Shown: positions 44,076 through 52,868 of the stretch, piece by piece
Layout of the letters: the number at the start of each line of letters is the position of its first letter
How positions within the stretch are numbered: the stretch's first letter is position 1
Source of the DNA: an uncultured Paraglaciecola sp.
GTDB lineage: Bacteria > Pseudomonadota > Gammaproteobacteria > Enterobacterales > Alteromonadaceae
Reading direction: 5' to 3'
NCBI RefSeq assembly: GCF_913020055.1
Contig: NZ_CAJWCF010000004.1
Coordinates: 28,277-92,276, forward strand
Length of the DNA: 64,000 nt
Position numbers and translations under genes: made by a program
Notes under the pieces: generated by a model
Told to the model about the DNA's origin: nothing
The model's input: the letters and a program-made list of their open reading frames with translations, nothing else
Databases searched by the model: none

Positions 44076-46679
44076 ATGAGAACTTCAATAACTAAATTAG
44101 CGAAAAATATTCGTTATGTCATCGCTGCGTCTGCCGCAGCAAGTGTAGTTTCAATTTCACCAGTAGTAGCTCAAGAAGCTGGAACAGATGAAAGTGTAGA
44201 AAAAATTGCTGTGGTAGGTAGTCGTGCAGCACCTCGTTCAATAGCTGACTCACCTGTGCCAATTGATATTATAGGTTCGGATGAATTATCTAAATCAGGT
44301 AACTCTGATATGTTGGAAATACTAAAAGGTACTGTACCTTCTTTAAATGTACATTCTAACCCTATAAGTGATGCCGCATCGCTAGTTCGTCCAGCTAATT
44401 TACGTGGTTTACCTGCAGACAGCACTTTAATCCTTCTAAATGGTAAAAGAAGACATCGTTCATCAGTCATCGCCTTTTTGGGTGGTGGTATAAATGATGG
44501 TGCACAAGGCCCTGATATTTCAGTTATTCCAAGTATTGCTATTAAGCAGGTTGAAGTATTAAGAGACGGTGCAGCAGCACAGTATGGTTCAGACGCTATC
44601 GCGGGCGTAATGAACTTTGTACTTAAAGATGATTCTGACGGCGGTACGCTAAATGTGCGTCATGGTGAATATTATGAAGGCGATGGTACCTCTACTGAGG
44701 TTTCAGGAAACGTGGGGATGCCATTTACTAAAGATGGTTTTGCTAATGTAAGCTTTCAATATAAAAATGCTGATGCCACTAGTCGAAGTGTACAGCGTCC
44801 AGATGCTTTAGCTTTCGGTGAAGCTGGTTTGAATGTTGCTGACCCAGCTCAGATTTGGGGTTCACCAGAAATTAACGACGATATCACTATTTTTGGTAAT
44901 GTTGGTTTGGACTTAGGTGACGATAAAGAGTTTTACATGTTTGGTAACTACTCTGAACGTGATGTGCGTGGTGGCTTTTACTACAGAAACCCTCACACTC
45001 GTGGAACAGTATACTCTTTAGATGGCGGTCAGACTTTGCTAGTTGGTGATTTAACTCCGGGTCCTGTAGGCCAAGTAAATACTGGTTTAGGCTTAGGTGA
45101 TGGTATTGATTGTCCTGTTATTCCAATTACCTCTGCAAATGTTACAACCCAACAAAATTATATTGATGGCGTACAAAATAACGCTAATTGTTTTGCATTT
45201 AACGAACTTATCCCTGAAGGCTTTACACCAAACTTTGGTGGTAACATAACTGATACATCTTTCACTATTGGTACTAAAGGCGAGTTTAAAGGCGGTTTTG
45301 CTGATGGCGTTTTATATGACTTAAGTGGTTCAGTAGGGCGCAATGAATCTCAATATGTAATATATAATACGCTTAACGCTTCTTTAGGGCCAAATACACC
45401 TCGTGATTTTAAACCTGGTAAGTATATTCAACTTGAGAAAAACTTTAATTTTGATTTAGTTAAATTAGTTGATATGGGGTTAAACGACCTAGTTAATGTA
45501 GCCGGTGGTTTAGAATGGCATGAAGAATCATATGAAGTTATTGCTGGTGATGTTGCTTCTTATACAGCTGGTCCTTTAACGTCTCAAGGTTTTGGTATTG
45601 GTTCAAATGGTTTTCCAGGCTTCAAGCCTAACGATGCCGGAGTGTCAACTCGAAGAAACTATGCTGCTTATGTAGATGTTGAAGCACAAGTGACTGAAGC
45701 TCTATTATTGGGTGGTGCTTTACGTTTTGAAGATTATGATAGTTTTGGATCAACCACTAATTACAAAATATCTGCTCAATTCCATTTAACTGATGAATTG
45801 TCATTACGTAGTTCAATCAGTTCTGGTTTCCGAGCTCCTACTGTTGGTCAAGCTAACGTAAGTAACGTACAAACTAACTTAAGTGGTGGTGTTTTAGTTG
45901 ATTCAGCTCTTTTAGCGCCAACTAATCCTATTGCTATTCAATTAGGTGGTACTGAATTACAACCTGAAGAATCTGATAGTTATACTTTAGGTGGTGTTTA
46001 CCAAAGCGGCGATTTCTTTATGACAGTTGATTACTATCATATTGAAGTATCAGATCGCCTTAGCCAATCTGACAAAATTAACTTAACTGCAGAAGATAAA
46101 GATGCACTTAGGTCAATTGAGCCGAATATTGATAGCTTCCAACAAGTAAGCTTTTTCACTAATGACTTTAATACTACGACTCAGGGGATTGATATAGTTG
46201 CTAACTATACAGCTGACCTTTTCGATGGCGATTCAACCTTTAGTTTGGCGTACAACTGGAATGATACGGAAGTAACTAAATTTTCTGATATCACCGGCGC
46301 TTTTAAGGTTAAACGCTTAGAAGAAGATTTGCCTAACCATAGAGCTACGTTTACCTGGGCACAATCTTGGGAAGATGTTTCAATGTTTACGCGAGTAAAC
46401 TACTACGGTGAGTATCAAGGTGTTCATGTTGACTATGACGCAACGGCAATTACTGCAGGTGCGGCTATGACTGTTGATTTGGAAGTAAGTTATATGGTTA
46501 GTGACGCAATTACATTAAGTGTTGGCGCACAAAACTTGTTCGATCAGGAAGCTGAAAGAATTAACATTCCTTCTTCACAAGGTATTCCTAATAACAACTG
46601 GGGAGGTGTATATTATGAAACATCACCTATGGGCTTTAATGGTGGTCTGTATTACGTAAATGCAAGCTACAACTTCTAA
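44076..46679 (+). CDS. TonB-dependent outer-membrane receptor (no STN domain)
   Basis: The product, 867 residues, has a signal peptide cleaved after VVAQ. A plug domain (EKIAVVGSRAAPRSIADSPV, then LRGLPADSTLILLNGKRRH and QVEVLRDGAAAQYGSDAIAG) precedes a 22-strand barrel ending in the canonical C-terminal Phe (YYVNASYNF). Receptors import siderophores, vitamins or glycans with TonB energy. It is clearly related to the receptor at 49.9 kb. I put the start at ATG 44076 because it begins a normal signal peptide. It is not followed by other genes of its own transcript, since a terminator comes next. Ligand unknown; the absence of an STN domain means it does not itself signal to FecR. Confidence 0.92.
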   Translation: MRTSITKLAKNIRYVIAASAAASVVSISPVVAQEAGTDESVEKIAVVGSRAAPRSIADSPVPIDIIGSDELSKSGNSDMLEILKGTVPSLNVHSNPISDAASLVRPANLRGLPADSTLILLNGKRRHRSSVIAFLGGGINDGAQGPDISVIPSIAIKQVEVLRDGAAAQYGSDAIAGVMNFVLKDDSDGGTLNVRHGEYYEGDGTSTEVSGNVGMPFTKDGFANVSFQYKNADATSRSVQRPDALAFGEAGLNVADPAQIWGSPEINDDITIFGNVGLDLGDDKEFYMFGNYSERDVRGGFYYRNPHTRGTVYSLDGGQTLLVGDLTPGPVGQVNTGLGLGDGIDCPVIPITSANVTTQQNYIDGVQNNANCFAFNELIPEGFTPNFGGNITDTSFTIGTKGEFKGGFADGVLYDLSGSVGRNESQYVIYNTLNASLGPNTPRDFKPGKYIQLEKNFNFDLVKLVDMGLNDLVNVAGGLEWHEESYEVIAGDVASYTAGPLTSQGFGIGSNGFPGFKPNDAGVSTRRNYAAYVDVEAQVTEALLLGGALRFEDYDSFGSTTNYKISAQFHLTDELSLRSSISSGFRAPTVGQANVSNVQTNLSGGVLVDSALLAPTNPIAIQLGGTELQPEESDSYTLGGVYQSGDFFMTVDYYHIEVSDRLSQSDKINLTAEDKDALRSIEPNIDSFQQVSFFTNDFNTTTQGIDIVANYTADLFDGDSTFSLAYNWNDTEVTKFSDITGAFKVKRLEEDLPNHRATFTWAQSWEDVSMFTRVNYYGEYQGVHVDYDATAITAGAAMTVDLEVSYMVSDAITLSVGAQNLFDQEAERINIPSSQGIPNNNWGGVYYETSPMGFNGGLYYVNASYNF

Positions 46680-46686
46680 AAATGAT

Positions 46687-46716
46687 AGCCTTACCTAATT
46701 GGTAAGGCTTTTTTTT
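46687..46716 (+). terminator. Intrinsic terminator after the first TonB receptor
   Basis: AGCCTTACC (46687-46695) and GGTAAGGCT (46701-46709) form a 9-bp perfect stem with a 5-base loop, followed by seven T. It sits a few bases after the stop at 46679. Confidence 0.9.
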
Positions 46717-46741
46717 GCATTTTATTACTATTGTTAAATTG

Positions 46742-48196
46742 ATGAGATTATCAAAACTACAACAAGCAGCTGAGTTTTTTAACATGAATGATTTAGTACA
46801 AGCTGAACGTTTATATAAAGAAACAATTTTGAGTAAGCCTGAATGTGGTGAAGCGTTCTTGGGGATGGGAAGAATCGCTTTAAAAGTTGAACAATTTGAC
46901 AAAGCCGTTACCTTCTTAAGAAAAAGCTGCGAGTTATTGCCTAATGAAGCATCACCTTTAATTTATTTATCGGAAGCCTTTAACGGGATTAATTTTGAAG
47001 CTGATGGATTAACCGCATTGGAGTATGCAAAACATCAGTTACCAAACAATCCATATGTACATTATCATTTAGGCCTACAATACATTTTGTTTGGCTACTT
47101 AGATAAAGCTGAACAATCATTTAGCACTGTTATTAAATTCACCCAAGACACCCTAGCGTCATATGCACTCCAAGAATTGACGCGGCTGAATGGTAATCCA
47201 AAACAATATTTTACGTTACTTGAGGAACGTTTAAAACAAGCGGTTCCAGATTCTCAAGAGTCAATCGTACTTCTGTATGCATTTGGCAATGTATTGGACA
47301 GTGTGAAAAATTACTCGTTAGCTTGGGAGTATTTTGAGCAGGCCAACTTGTCACAAGCAAAGCAAAACCAATTTCAAACTAGCGAATTGAATTACTTTTT
47401 TCAAGACATAAAAATAACTGCAAATGCGAATGTATTGTCAGTCCAAAGGGAGCTAAAAGAAGATAATTCTTTACAAGAAATTATACCTATCTTCATACTT
47501 GGTTTACCTCGTACAGGCTCGACTTTACTTGAACAACTATTGACTGATCATCAAGATATATCATCCGCTGGAGAAGTGCCTTATTTAAGTCGTGATGTGG
47601 TTAACTACCTATTTTCACAAACCAATTTACAATACCCTTACGTAATGGCTGAGGTTTCCAAACAACAGATGGCCATAGCGGCACAAGTTTATCTCGATAA
47701 AATGTCGATACATTCAAAAGGGAATCAATATGTGATTGATAAGTTACCCGCTAACTTTCAATCAATTGGTTTGATTTATAAATTGTTTCCTAATGCTAAA
47801 GTCTTGCATATTACTCGAGATTTACCTGACATAGCATTATCTATTTATCGAAATAATTTTTCCCAGAATGAACCTTATTTCAGTTCGCTTGACGAGTTTA
47901 AACAGTACCACAATTTGTATACTGATCTGATGCTATATTGGAAGGTTCAATTACCTAAGTTTATTTATGAAGTCAGTTATGAAGAACTGGTTTTAGATAA
48001 AACCAAGATAATCAACGATATTTATGAATGTTTTGGTTTACCAAATCAATTGGAACAACCAAAAGTGAAAGACAAAATAGTTAAAACATTAAGTAATATT
48101 CAAGTTCGTCGACCAATCAATACAAAAAGCATTAAAAGTTGGCATAATTATGCAGATAAATTACGCCTTTTTACAGGAAGTGCATATGGGGATTAA
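46742..48196 (+). CDS. TPR-repeat sulfotransferase family protein
   Basis: The product, about 484 residues, has an N-terminal helical TPR part (roughly residues 1-230: LQQAAEFFNMNDLVQAERLY, then EAFLGMGRIALKVEQFDKAV). A C-terminal sulfotransferase domain follows, with the PAPS phosphate-binding loop ILGLPRTGSTLLEQLL from residue 252, DKLPANFQSIGLIY, and the 3'-phosphate motif VLHITRDLPDIALSIYRNNF. It probably transfers sulfate from PAPS in the cytoplasm; the acceptor is unknown. Proteins of this type are often encoded beside TonB receptors in Alteromonadales and alphaproteobacteria. I chose the ATG at 46742; no strong ribosome site is visible. The sigma factor gene follows after 35 bases. Confidence 0.85.
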   Translation: MRLSKLQQAAEFFNMNDLVQAERLYKETILSKPECGEAFLGMGRIALKVEQFDKAVTFLRKSCELLPNEASPLIYLSEAFNGINFEADGLTALEYAKHQLPNNPYVHYHLGLQYILFGYLDKAEQSFSTVIKFTQDTLASYALQELTRLNGNPKQYFTLLEERLKQAVPDSQESIVLLYAFGNVLDSVKNYSLAWEYFEQANLSQAKQNQFQTSELNYFFQDIKITANANVLSVQRELKEDNSLQEIIPIFILGLPRTGSTLLEQLLTDHQDISSAGEVPYLSRDVVNYLFSQTNLQYPYVMAEVSKQQMAIAAQVYLDKMSIHSKGNQYVIDKLPANFQSIGLIYKLFPNAKVLHITRDLPDIALSIYRNNFSQNEPYFSSLDEFKQYHNLYTDLMLYWKVQLPKFIYEVSYEELVLDKTKIINDIYECFGLPNQLEQPKVKDKIVKTLSNIQVRRPINTKSIKSWHNYADKLRLFTGSAYGD

Positions 48197-48231
48197 TGTA
48201 CTGCAAGAAATTTTTAAACTGACTGGATATT

Positions 48232-48786
48232 ATGATTAATAAATCGACATTAGAACATACATATCTTAAGTGTCGCTCGCAACTCGTGCGGGTGATTGGC
48301 GGTATCGTGCGTAGTGATGATATTGAAGATATTGTACAAGAGACCTTCGTTAAAAGTTATGAGGCTGAACTCAAGCATGAAATAACCTACGAGCGAACTT
48401 ATATGTTAACGACTGCTAGAAACCTTGCACTTAACCACGTTGCAAAGGCTAGTGAAAGAAAAAACCAGTCCCTTGATGAAATGCAGAATTTACCTAATGA
48501 CTTAACCAGTAAAAGTTTGGAAAGTCAGGTTCAAAGCAAAGAACGATTTTTACATTTTTGCCGCGCCACAGATACGTTGTCGGTTGAGGTGAAAAGGGTT
48601 TTTCTATTAAAGAAAGTTTATGGAATGAGCCAGAAAGATATCGCAGAACATATTGGATTAAGCCAAAGCACGGTTGAAAAACATGTGGCTAAAGGGTTGC
48701 TTCAGTGTTCGATTTATATGCAGCAATTGGCCAATACGGACAACAAAGCAAGTCCAGCAAATGAAAAACGCCAAGGAAGCAAATGA
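48232..48786 (+). CDS. ECF sigma factor, FecI type
   Basis: This 184-residue extracytoplasmic-function sigma factor has region 2 (DIEDIVQETFVKSYEAE, with core-binding and -10 recognition) and region 4 (YGMSQKDIAEHIGLSQSTVE, the -35-binding helix-turn-helix). It overlaps the FecR-like anti-sigma gene by four bases (ATGA), the layout of FecI/FecR pairs. A TonB receptor with an STN domain follows. The sigma factor should therefore be released or activated when that receptor binds its ligand and should transcribe this receptor and perhaps other genes. Its promoter consensus cannot be derived from one locus. Confidence 0.93.
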   Translation: MINKSTLEHTYLKCRSQLVRVIGGIVRSDDIEDIVQETFVKSYEAELKHEITYERTYMLTTARNLALNHVAKASERKNQSLDEMQNLPNDLTSKSLESQVQSKERFLHFCRATDTLSVEVKRVFLLKKVYGMSQKDIAEHIGLSQSTVEKHVAKGLLQCSIYMQQLANTDNKASPANEKRQGSK

Positions 48787-49826
48787 ATAACGTGCAAAAA
48801 TTTAGTAGTAAACAAGATATTCATCAGCAAGCTTGTGAATGGATTAGTCGTTTTGATCGAGGGCTAAGCCAAACTGAAGAGCAGGGGTTCTCTGATTGGG
48901 TAAATATCAGTAATACTCATAGACAGTGCCTATTTGACGTCGCCCAAACATGGGACGAGTTAAGTGTATTACATGAATTGAGCGCTTTGTTTCCATTACG
49001 AGATAATCATTTAGAGAAAACTAATAGGTTGTCCATTAGAAAAACCATGGCCATTGCGGCAAGTTTTATTTTTATTAGCTGTTTGGTATGGCTGAGCACC
49101 CCGAACATGTCTTCAATAGGTGAATCCCCACTGTTGGTGCTTGATGCTGAAACATCAATAGGCGAACAACGGGTAGTATCATTATCAGATGGTTCAGTAA
49201 TACATCTAAATACTGATAGTTTAATCTCAGTTGATTTCTCTGACACGCGAAGAGATATTCATTTGCTTCGCGGGGAAGCACATTTTGAAGTAGCCCACGA
49301 CGAACAACGACCTTTCATAGTCAAAGCTGCAGGTAATACTGTAACTGCTGTTGGAACCGCTTTTAATGTCCAAATTAACAATGCTCAGCAATTTGAATTA
49401 TTAGTAACCGATGGAAAAGTATTAGTCGCAAATAAATTACCCCCTATTAACAATAGCGATGATTCAGCCTTAACACATCCTCTTGACGGTTTGGGTGAAT
49501 TGATGATTGCAGGTCAAAAAGCGCTAGTTGGACAGCAAACGCTGCAACATTTAACGTTGTCGGATGAACAAGTTAAAAATGATTTAGCATGGCAACAAGG
49601 AATGTTGGTATTTCATGGAGAACCTTTGGCAGAAGCCTTACTAGAGATAGGCCGGTATACATCTATTAATTTTTCATTAGCAGATGACAAAGTAAAAAAC
49701 AGAAGAGTCGCAGGGTATTTTAAAGCAGGTGATATACAAGGGTTATTGTTTGCACTTGAAAACAACTTCAACATTGTTTACTCAAAACAGGATGAAAAAA
49801 CGATAGTATTATCATCGGGTATATAG
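48783..49826 (+). CDS. FecR-domain anti-sigma factor
   Basis: This 347-residue inner-membrane regulator has an N-terminal cytoplasmic helical domain of the anti-sigma type (ACEWISRFDRGLSQTEEQGF, residues 14-33) with an HRQCLFDVAQTWDEL segment. One TM helix (TMAIAASFIFISCLVWLS, near 83-100) follows. The periplasmic FecR domain is recognised by GEQRVVSLSDGSVIHLNTDS, RDIHLLRGEAHFEVAHD and TAVGTAFNVQI. A C-terminal STN-like end comes last (VAGYFKAGDIQGLLFALENN). It senses the STN domain of the TonB receptor downstream and regulates the overlapping ECF sigma factor. A 112-base gap separates it from the receptor gene. Confidence 0.93.
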   Translation: MNNVQKFSSKQDIHQQACEWISRFDRGLSQTEEQGFSDWVNISNTHRQCLFDVAQTWDELSVLHELSALFPLRDNHLEKTNRLSIRKTMAIAASFIFISCLVWLSTPNMSSIGESPLLVLDAETSIGEQRVVSLSDGSVIHLNTDSLISVDFSDTRRDIHLLRGEAHFEVAHDEQRPFIVKAAGNTVTAVGTAFNVQINNAQQFELLVTDGKVLVANKLPPINNSDDSALTHPLDGLGELMIAGQKALVGQQTLQHLTLSDEQVKNDLAWQQGMLVFHGEPLAEALLEIGRYTSINFSLADDKVKNRRVAGYFKAGDIQGLLFALENNFNIVYSKQDEKTIVLSSGI

Positions 49827-49938
49827 GGATTTGATGTATTGTTTATTTAGAGGGTATTAGCCTCAAATGAACATTTTCGAATAGAAACCGACGTGCTAGA
49901 CTGCTTAACCATATTGTTTTCAGTTAAATTTCTGTTAT

Positions 49939-52809
49939 ATGCGCGTACTTGTAGTATTTATAATATTTATTTCTTGTCAGGTAACTGCCAAGAATAAATA
50001 TCATTTTAATATCCCATCTCAAGCAGCAGACAAAGCGCTAATTTTGTTTGCACAACAAGCTGACACTACTTTATTGTTTCCCATTGAACTAGCAGAAAAA
50101 GAAGTCGTTAATAGTTTAGATGGACATTACACAATAGAATTAGGCTTAGTAAAATTGCTAGAAGGCACTGGACTCTATCCAGTTAGAAGTGAAAATGGAC
50201 TGAGTGTTAAAGCAATTGTTCAAGTAGATAACACTGAAAAAAATAACATAGTAACTATACATAATGCTGAAAACTTTTTTTCTTCGAATGAGATAGAAAA
50301 AATTGCAGTGGTAGGAACAAGATCTGCACCACGTTCAGTTACTGATTCACCCGTCCCCTTAGACATCATTGGTGTTAATGAATTTACCCGCCAAGGCTCT
50401 ACAGATATTGTCTCTATGCTGGCTACTTTGGTGCCATCTTTTAACGTCAACGACCAACCTATCAACGATGCTTCTAGTTTAGTACGACCTGCAAACCTTA
50501 GAGGAATGGCATCTGACCATACATTAATTTTAATAAACGGCAAAAGGCGACATAGATCTGCTGCTATTACCTTTTTAGGGGGCGGGTTATCAGATGGCGC
50601 ACAAGGTGTTGATATATCAAATATCCCGGCTTCTTCATTACAACAAATTGAAGTGCTGCGTGATGGTGCTGCAGCACAATACGGTTCTGATGCAATTGCA
50701 GGAGTGATTAATTTCGTACTTAATGACAATGATGCGGGTGGGACCTTCGATGTTAGAGCGGGGCAATACGCACAAGGAGATGGAGAATTACTGCAACTTC
50801 AAGGAAACCTTGGTTTTACATTAGGACCCAATGGCTTCATTAATATAAGTACTGAATATAAACAGCAAGCATCGACCAACAGAAGTGTACAACGAGATGA
50901 TGCTTTAGAGTTGATAGAAGCTGGTAATGAGTTTGTTCAAAGTCCTGCGCAAATTTGGGGCAGCCCTAGAATAGACTATGATCTCAAATTTTTAGTCAAT
51001 ATGGGTTATGACTTAGATTCTAGTAATGAATTTTATTCATTTAGTAATTTAGCTCAACGAAAAGTATTGGGAGGATTCTATTTTCGTAATCCCCAAACTC
51101 GAGATGGGGTGTTTGAAGGACTGCCCAATGAACAGGGGATTCCCACGTTATTAGTTGCAGATCTAGATGGGGTTGAGCAGGGTATCAGTTGTCCAAAAGT
51201 ATTAATAACGGATGCAAACATATTGGATGACCAAGACTATTTGCTGATTGCGGATGATTCAACCTCATTAGGACAAAATTGTTTTTCGTTTAATGAAATA
51301 TTACCTGGAGGATTTACCCCCCAATTTGGCGGGACTATAAGTGATATATCATGGGTGTTAGGTCTTAAGGGAAAGTCGTCAACTGAGTGGGAGTATGATC
51401 TAAGCGCTGGATTAGGGTATTCAGAGATCGATTATCAAATTAGTCAAACAGTTAATCCATCTTTAGGACCAAACACACCTTTTTCCTTTGATCCTGGACT
51501 TGCTAGTCAACTAGAAAAAAATATTAATCTAGATTTATTTAAACAATTTAACATAGATAAAAAGTATCAAATTAATTTTGCCACAGGATTTGAGTGGAGG
51601 AGGGAGAGTTACCGACAAAAAATGGGAGATTTAGCCTCTTATGTTGTAGGGGATTTTGCCTTTGATCCAAATACTGGGGTGTCCCAAGGTTTTGCTGTAG
51701 GCTCCAATGGTTTTCATGGTTATAACTCTCAGTCTGCAGGAAAATGGTCTAGAGGAAATTGGGCTGTTTACACTGATTTTGAAGTACACATGAGTGATGC
51801 ATTTTTATTTGGTATGGCTGCTAGGTATGAAGATTTTACTGATTTTGGCGCGAATTTTGACGGTAAAGTCTCTGCTCGAATGATTTTGAATGAGTCGCTA
51901 ACGTTGCGAGGTTCGGTTAGTACTGGGTTTAAAGCCCCAACCGTAGGGCAAAGTAATGTGGTTAACGTAACCACTGCTTTTTCACCGGGTGGTTTAGAAG
52001 ATCAAGCGACATTAGCTCCTACTAATCCGATATCCATTCAACTTGGCGCTACACCTCTTAGTCCTGAAGAGTCAATTAACATAAGTTTTGGCATGGTAGG
52101 CGAGATAGCGAAACAATTTTATTTTACTTTAGATTACTTCAATATAGAGCTACATGACCGGATTAGTACCACGTCAGCATTACATTTAAGCCAAGATGAT
52201 ATCAACACCTTAGTGTCGGAAGGCATTACAGAGGCTTCCAGTTATGGAAGTGCCAAGTTTTTTACTAATGATTTCGATACAACCACTCAAGGAATAGATG
52301 CAGTGGTGAATTATGAAACCTATTTGTTTAATATCCCAAGCCGCTTTATGTTTACTTATAACTGGACCGATACCAAAGTAGACCGAGTTACTTTGTACTC
52401 TAGAATGAAGGCTGACGGCACAACATATCTTGAGTCAAACCTTACCCCACAACGTATTCAAATGATTGAGGATAACTTACCTGCCCACAGAGGGAGTGTT
52501 TCAGTGGTTCAAGCGTATAACAATCTAAGCAGTAATATTCGGCTGAATTTTTACGCTGGTTTTTACGAAGATCATTTAGATGCCGCTGCAGGTTTAAATA
52601 TTTATACAGGATCGGAAGTAACTCTAGATCTAGACATTAGTTATCAGCTCAATGCTAACTTTAAGCTATCGGCCGGTGCAAAAAATCTATTTGATAATCG
52701 TCCAGACAGAAACCCCTATAGTGGAAATGCCGGGGCGTTATACGCTGCTACTTCGCCTTTAGGGATTAATGGAGGATTATACTATTTAAGAGCGCTTTAT
52801 GAGTTTTAA
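49939..52809 (+). CDS. TonB-dependent receptor with STN signalling domain (FecA-type)
   Basis: This 956-residue outer-membrane receptor has a signal peptide (VLVVFIIFISCQVTA) followed directly by an STN (secretin/TonB N-terminal) domain, about residues 20-95 (KYHFNIPSQAADKALILFAQ, then LLEGTGLYPVRSENGLSV). The plug (EKIAVVGTRSAPRSVTDSPV, then GKRRHRSAAITFLGGGL and DGAAAQYGSDAIAGVINFV) and a 22-strand barrel ending in YYLRALYEF follow. It is strongly similar to the receptor at 44.1 kb over plug and barrel but differs by having the STN domain. Position after ECF sigma and FecR genes fits transducer function. The ligand is unknown; nothing shows iron versus glycan. Confidence 0.94.
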   Translation: MRVLVVFIIFISCQVTAKNKYHFNIPSQAADKALILFAQQADTTLLFPIELAEKEVVNSLDGHYTIELGLVKLLEGTGLYPVRSENGLSVKAIVQVDNTEKNNIVTIHNAENFFSSNEIEKIAVVGTRSAPRSVTDSPVPLDIIGVNEFTRQGSTDIVSMLATLVPSFNVNDQPINDASSLVRPANLRGMASDHTLILINGKRRHRSAAITFLGGGLSDGAQGVDISNIPASSLQQIEVLRDGAAAQYGSDAIAGVINFVLNDNDAGGTFDVRAGQYAQGDGELLQLQGNLGFTLGPNGFINISTEYKQQASTNRSVQRDDALELIEAGNEFVQSPAQIWGSPRIDYDLKFLVNMGYDLDSSNEFYSFSNLAQRKVLGGFYFRNPQTRDGVFEGLPNEQGIPTLLVADLDGVEQGISCPKVLITDANILDDQDYLLIADDSTSLGQNCFSFNEILPGGFTPQFGGTISDISWVLGLKGKSSTEWEYDLSAGLGYSEIDYQISQTVNPSLGPNTPFSFDPGLASQLEKNINLDLFKQFNIDKKYQINFATGFEWRRESYRQKMGDLASYVVGDFAFDPNTGVSQGFAVGSNGFHGYNSQSAGKWSRGNWAVYTDFEVHMSDAFLFGMAARYEDFTDFGANFDGKVSARMILNESLTLRGSVSTGFKAPTVGQSNVVNVTTAFSPGGLEDQATLAPTNPISIQLGATPLSPEESINISFGMVGEIAKQFYFTLDYFNIELHDRISTTSALHLSQDDINTLVSEGITEASSYGSAKFFTNDFDTTTQGIDAVVNYETYLFNIPSRFMFTYNWTDTKVDRVTLYSRMKADGTTYLESNLTPQRIQMIEDNLPAHRGSVSVVQAYNNLSSNIRLNFYAGFYEDHLDAAAGLNIYTGSEVTLDLDISYQLNANFKLSAGAKNLFDNRPDRNPYSGNAGALYAATSPLGINGGLYYLRALYEF

Positions 52810-52814
52810 GGCCG

Positions 52815-52838
52815 GTACTCATCATCCTTGATGAGTAC
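52815..52838. terminator. Terminator between the TonB receptor and M2 peptidase genes
   Basis: GTACTCATCA (52815-52824) and TGATGAGTAC (52829-52838) form a 10-bp perfect stem with loop TCCT, located between the convergent stops. A short T-run (ACTTTT) is on the right; the left side lacks a clean run. Confidence 0.7.
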
Positions 52839-52868
52839 AACTTTTAAGGTCTAGACTACTAGTTAATC

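Noticed and set aside
50220..50729. 169-residue antisense frame inside the TonB receptor gene
   Set aside because: It is a shadow of the plug-coding region; it lacks a ribosome site and the sense strand is strongly conserved as protein.
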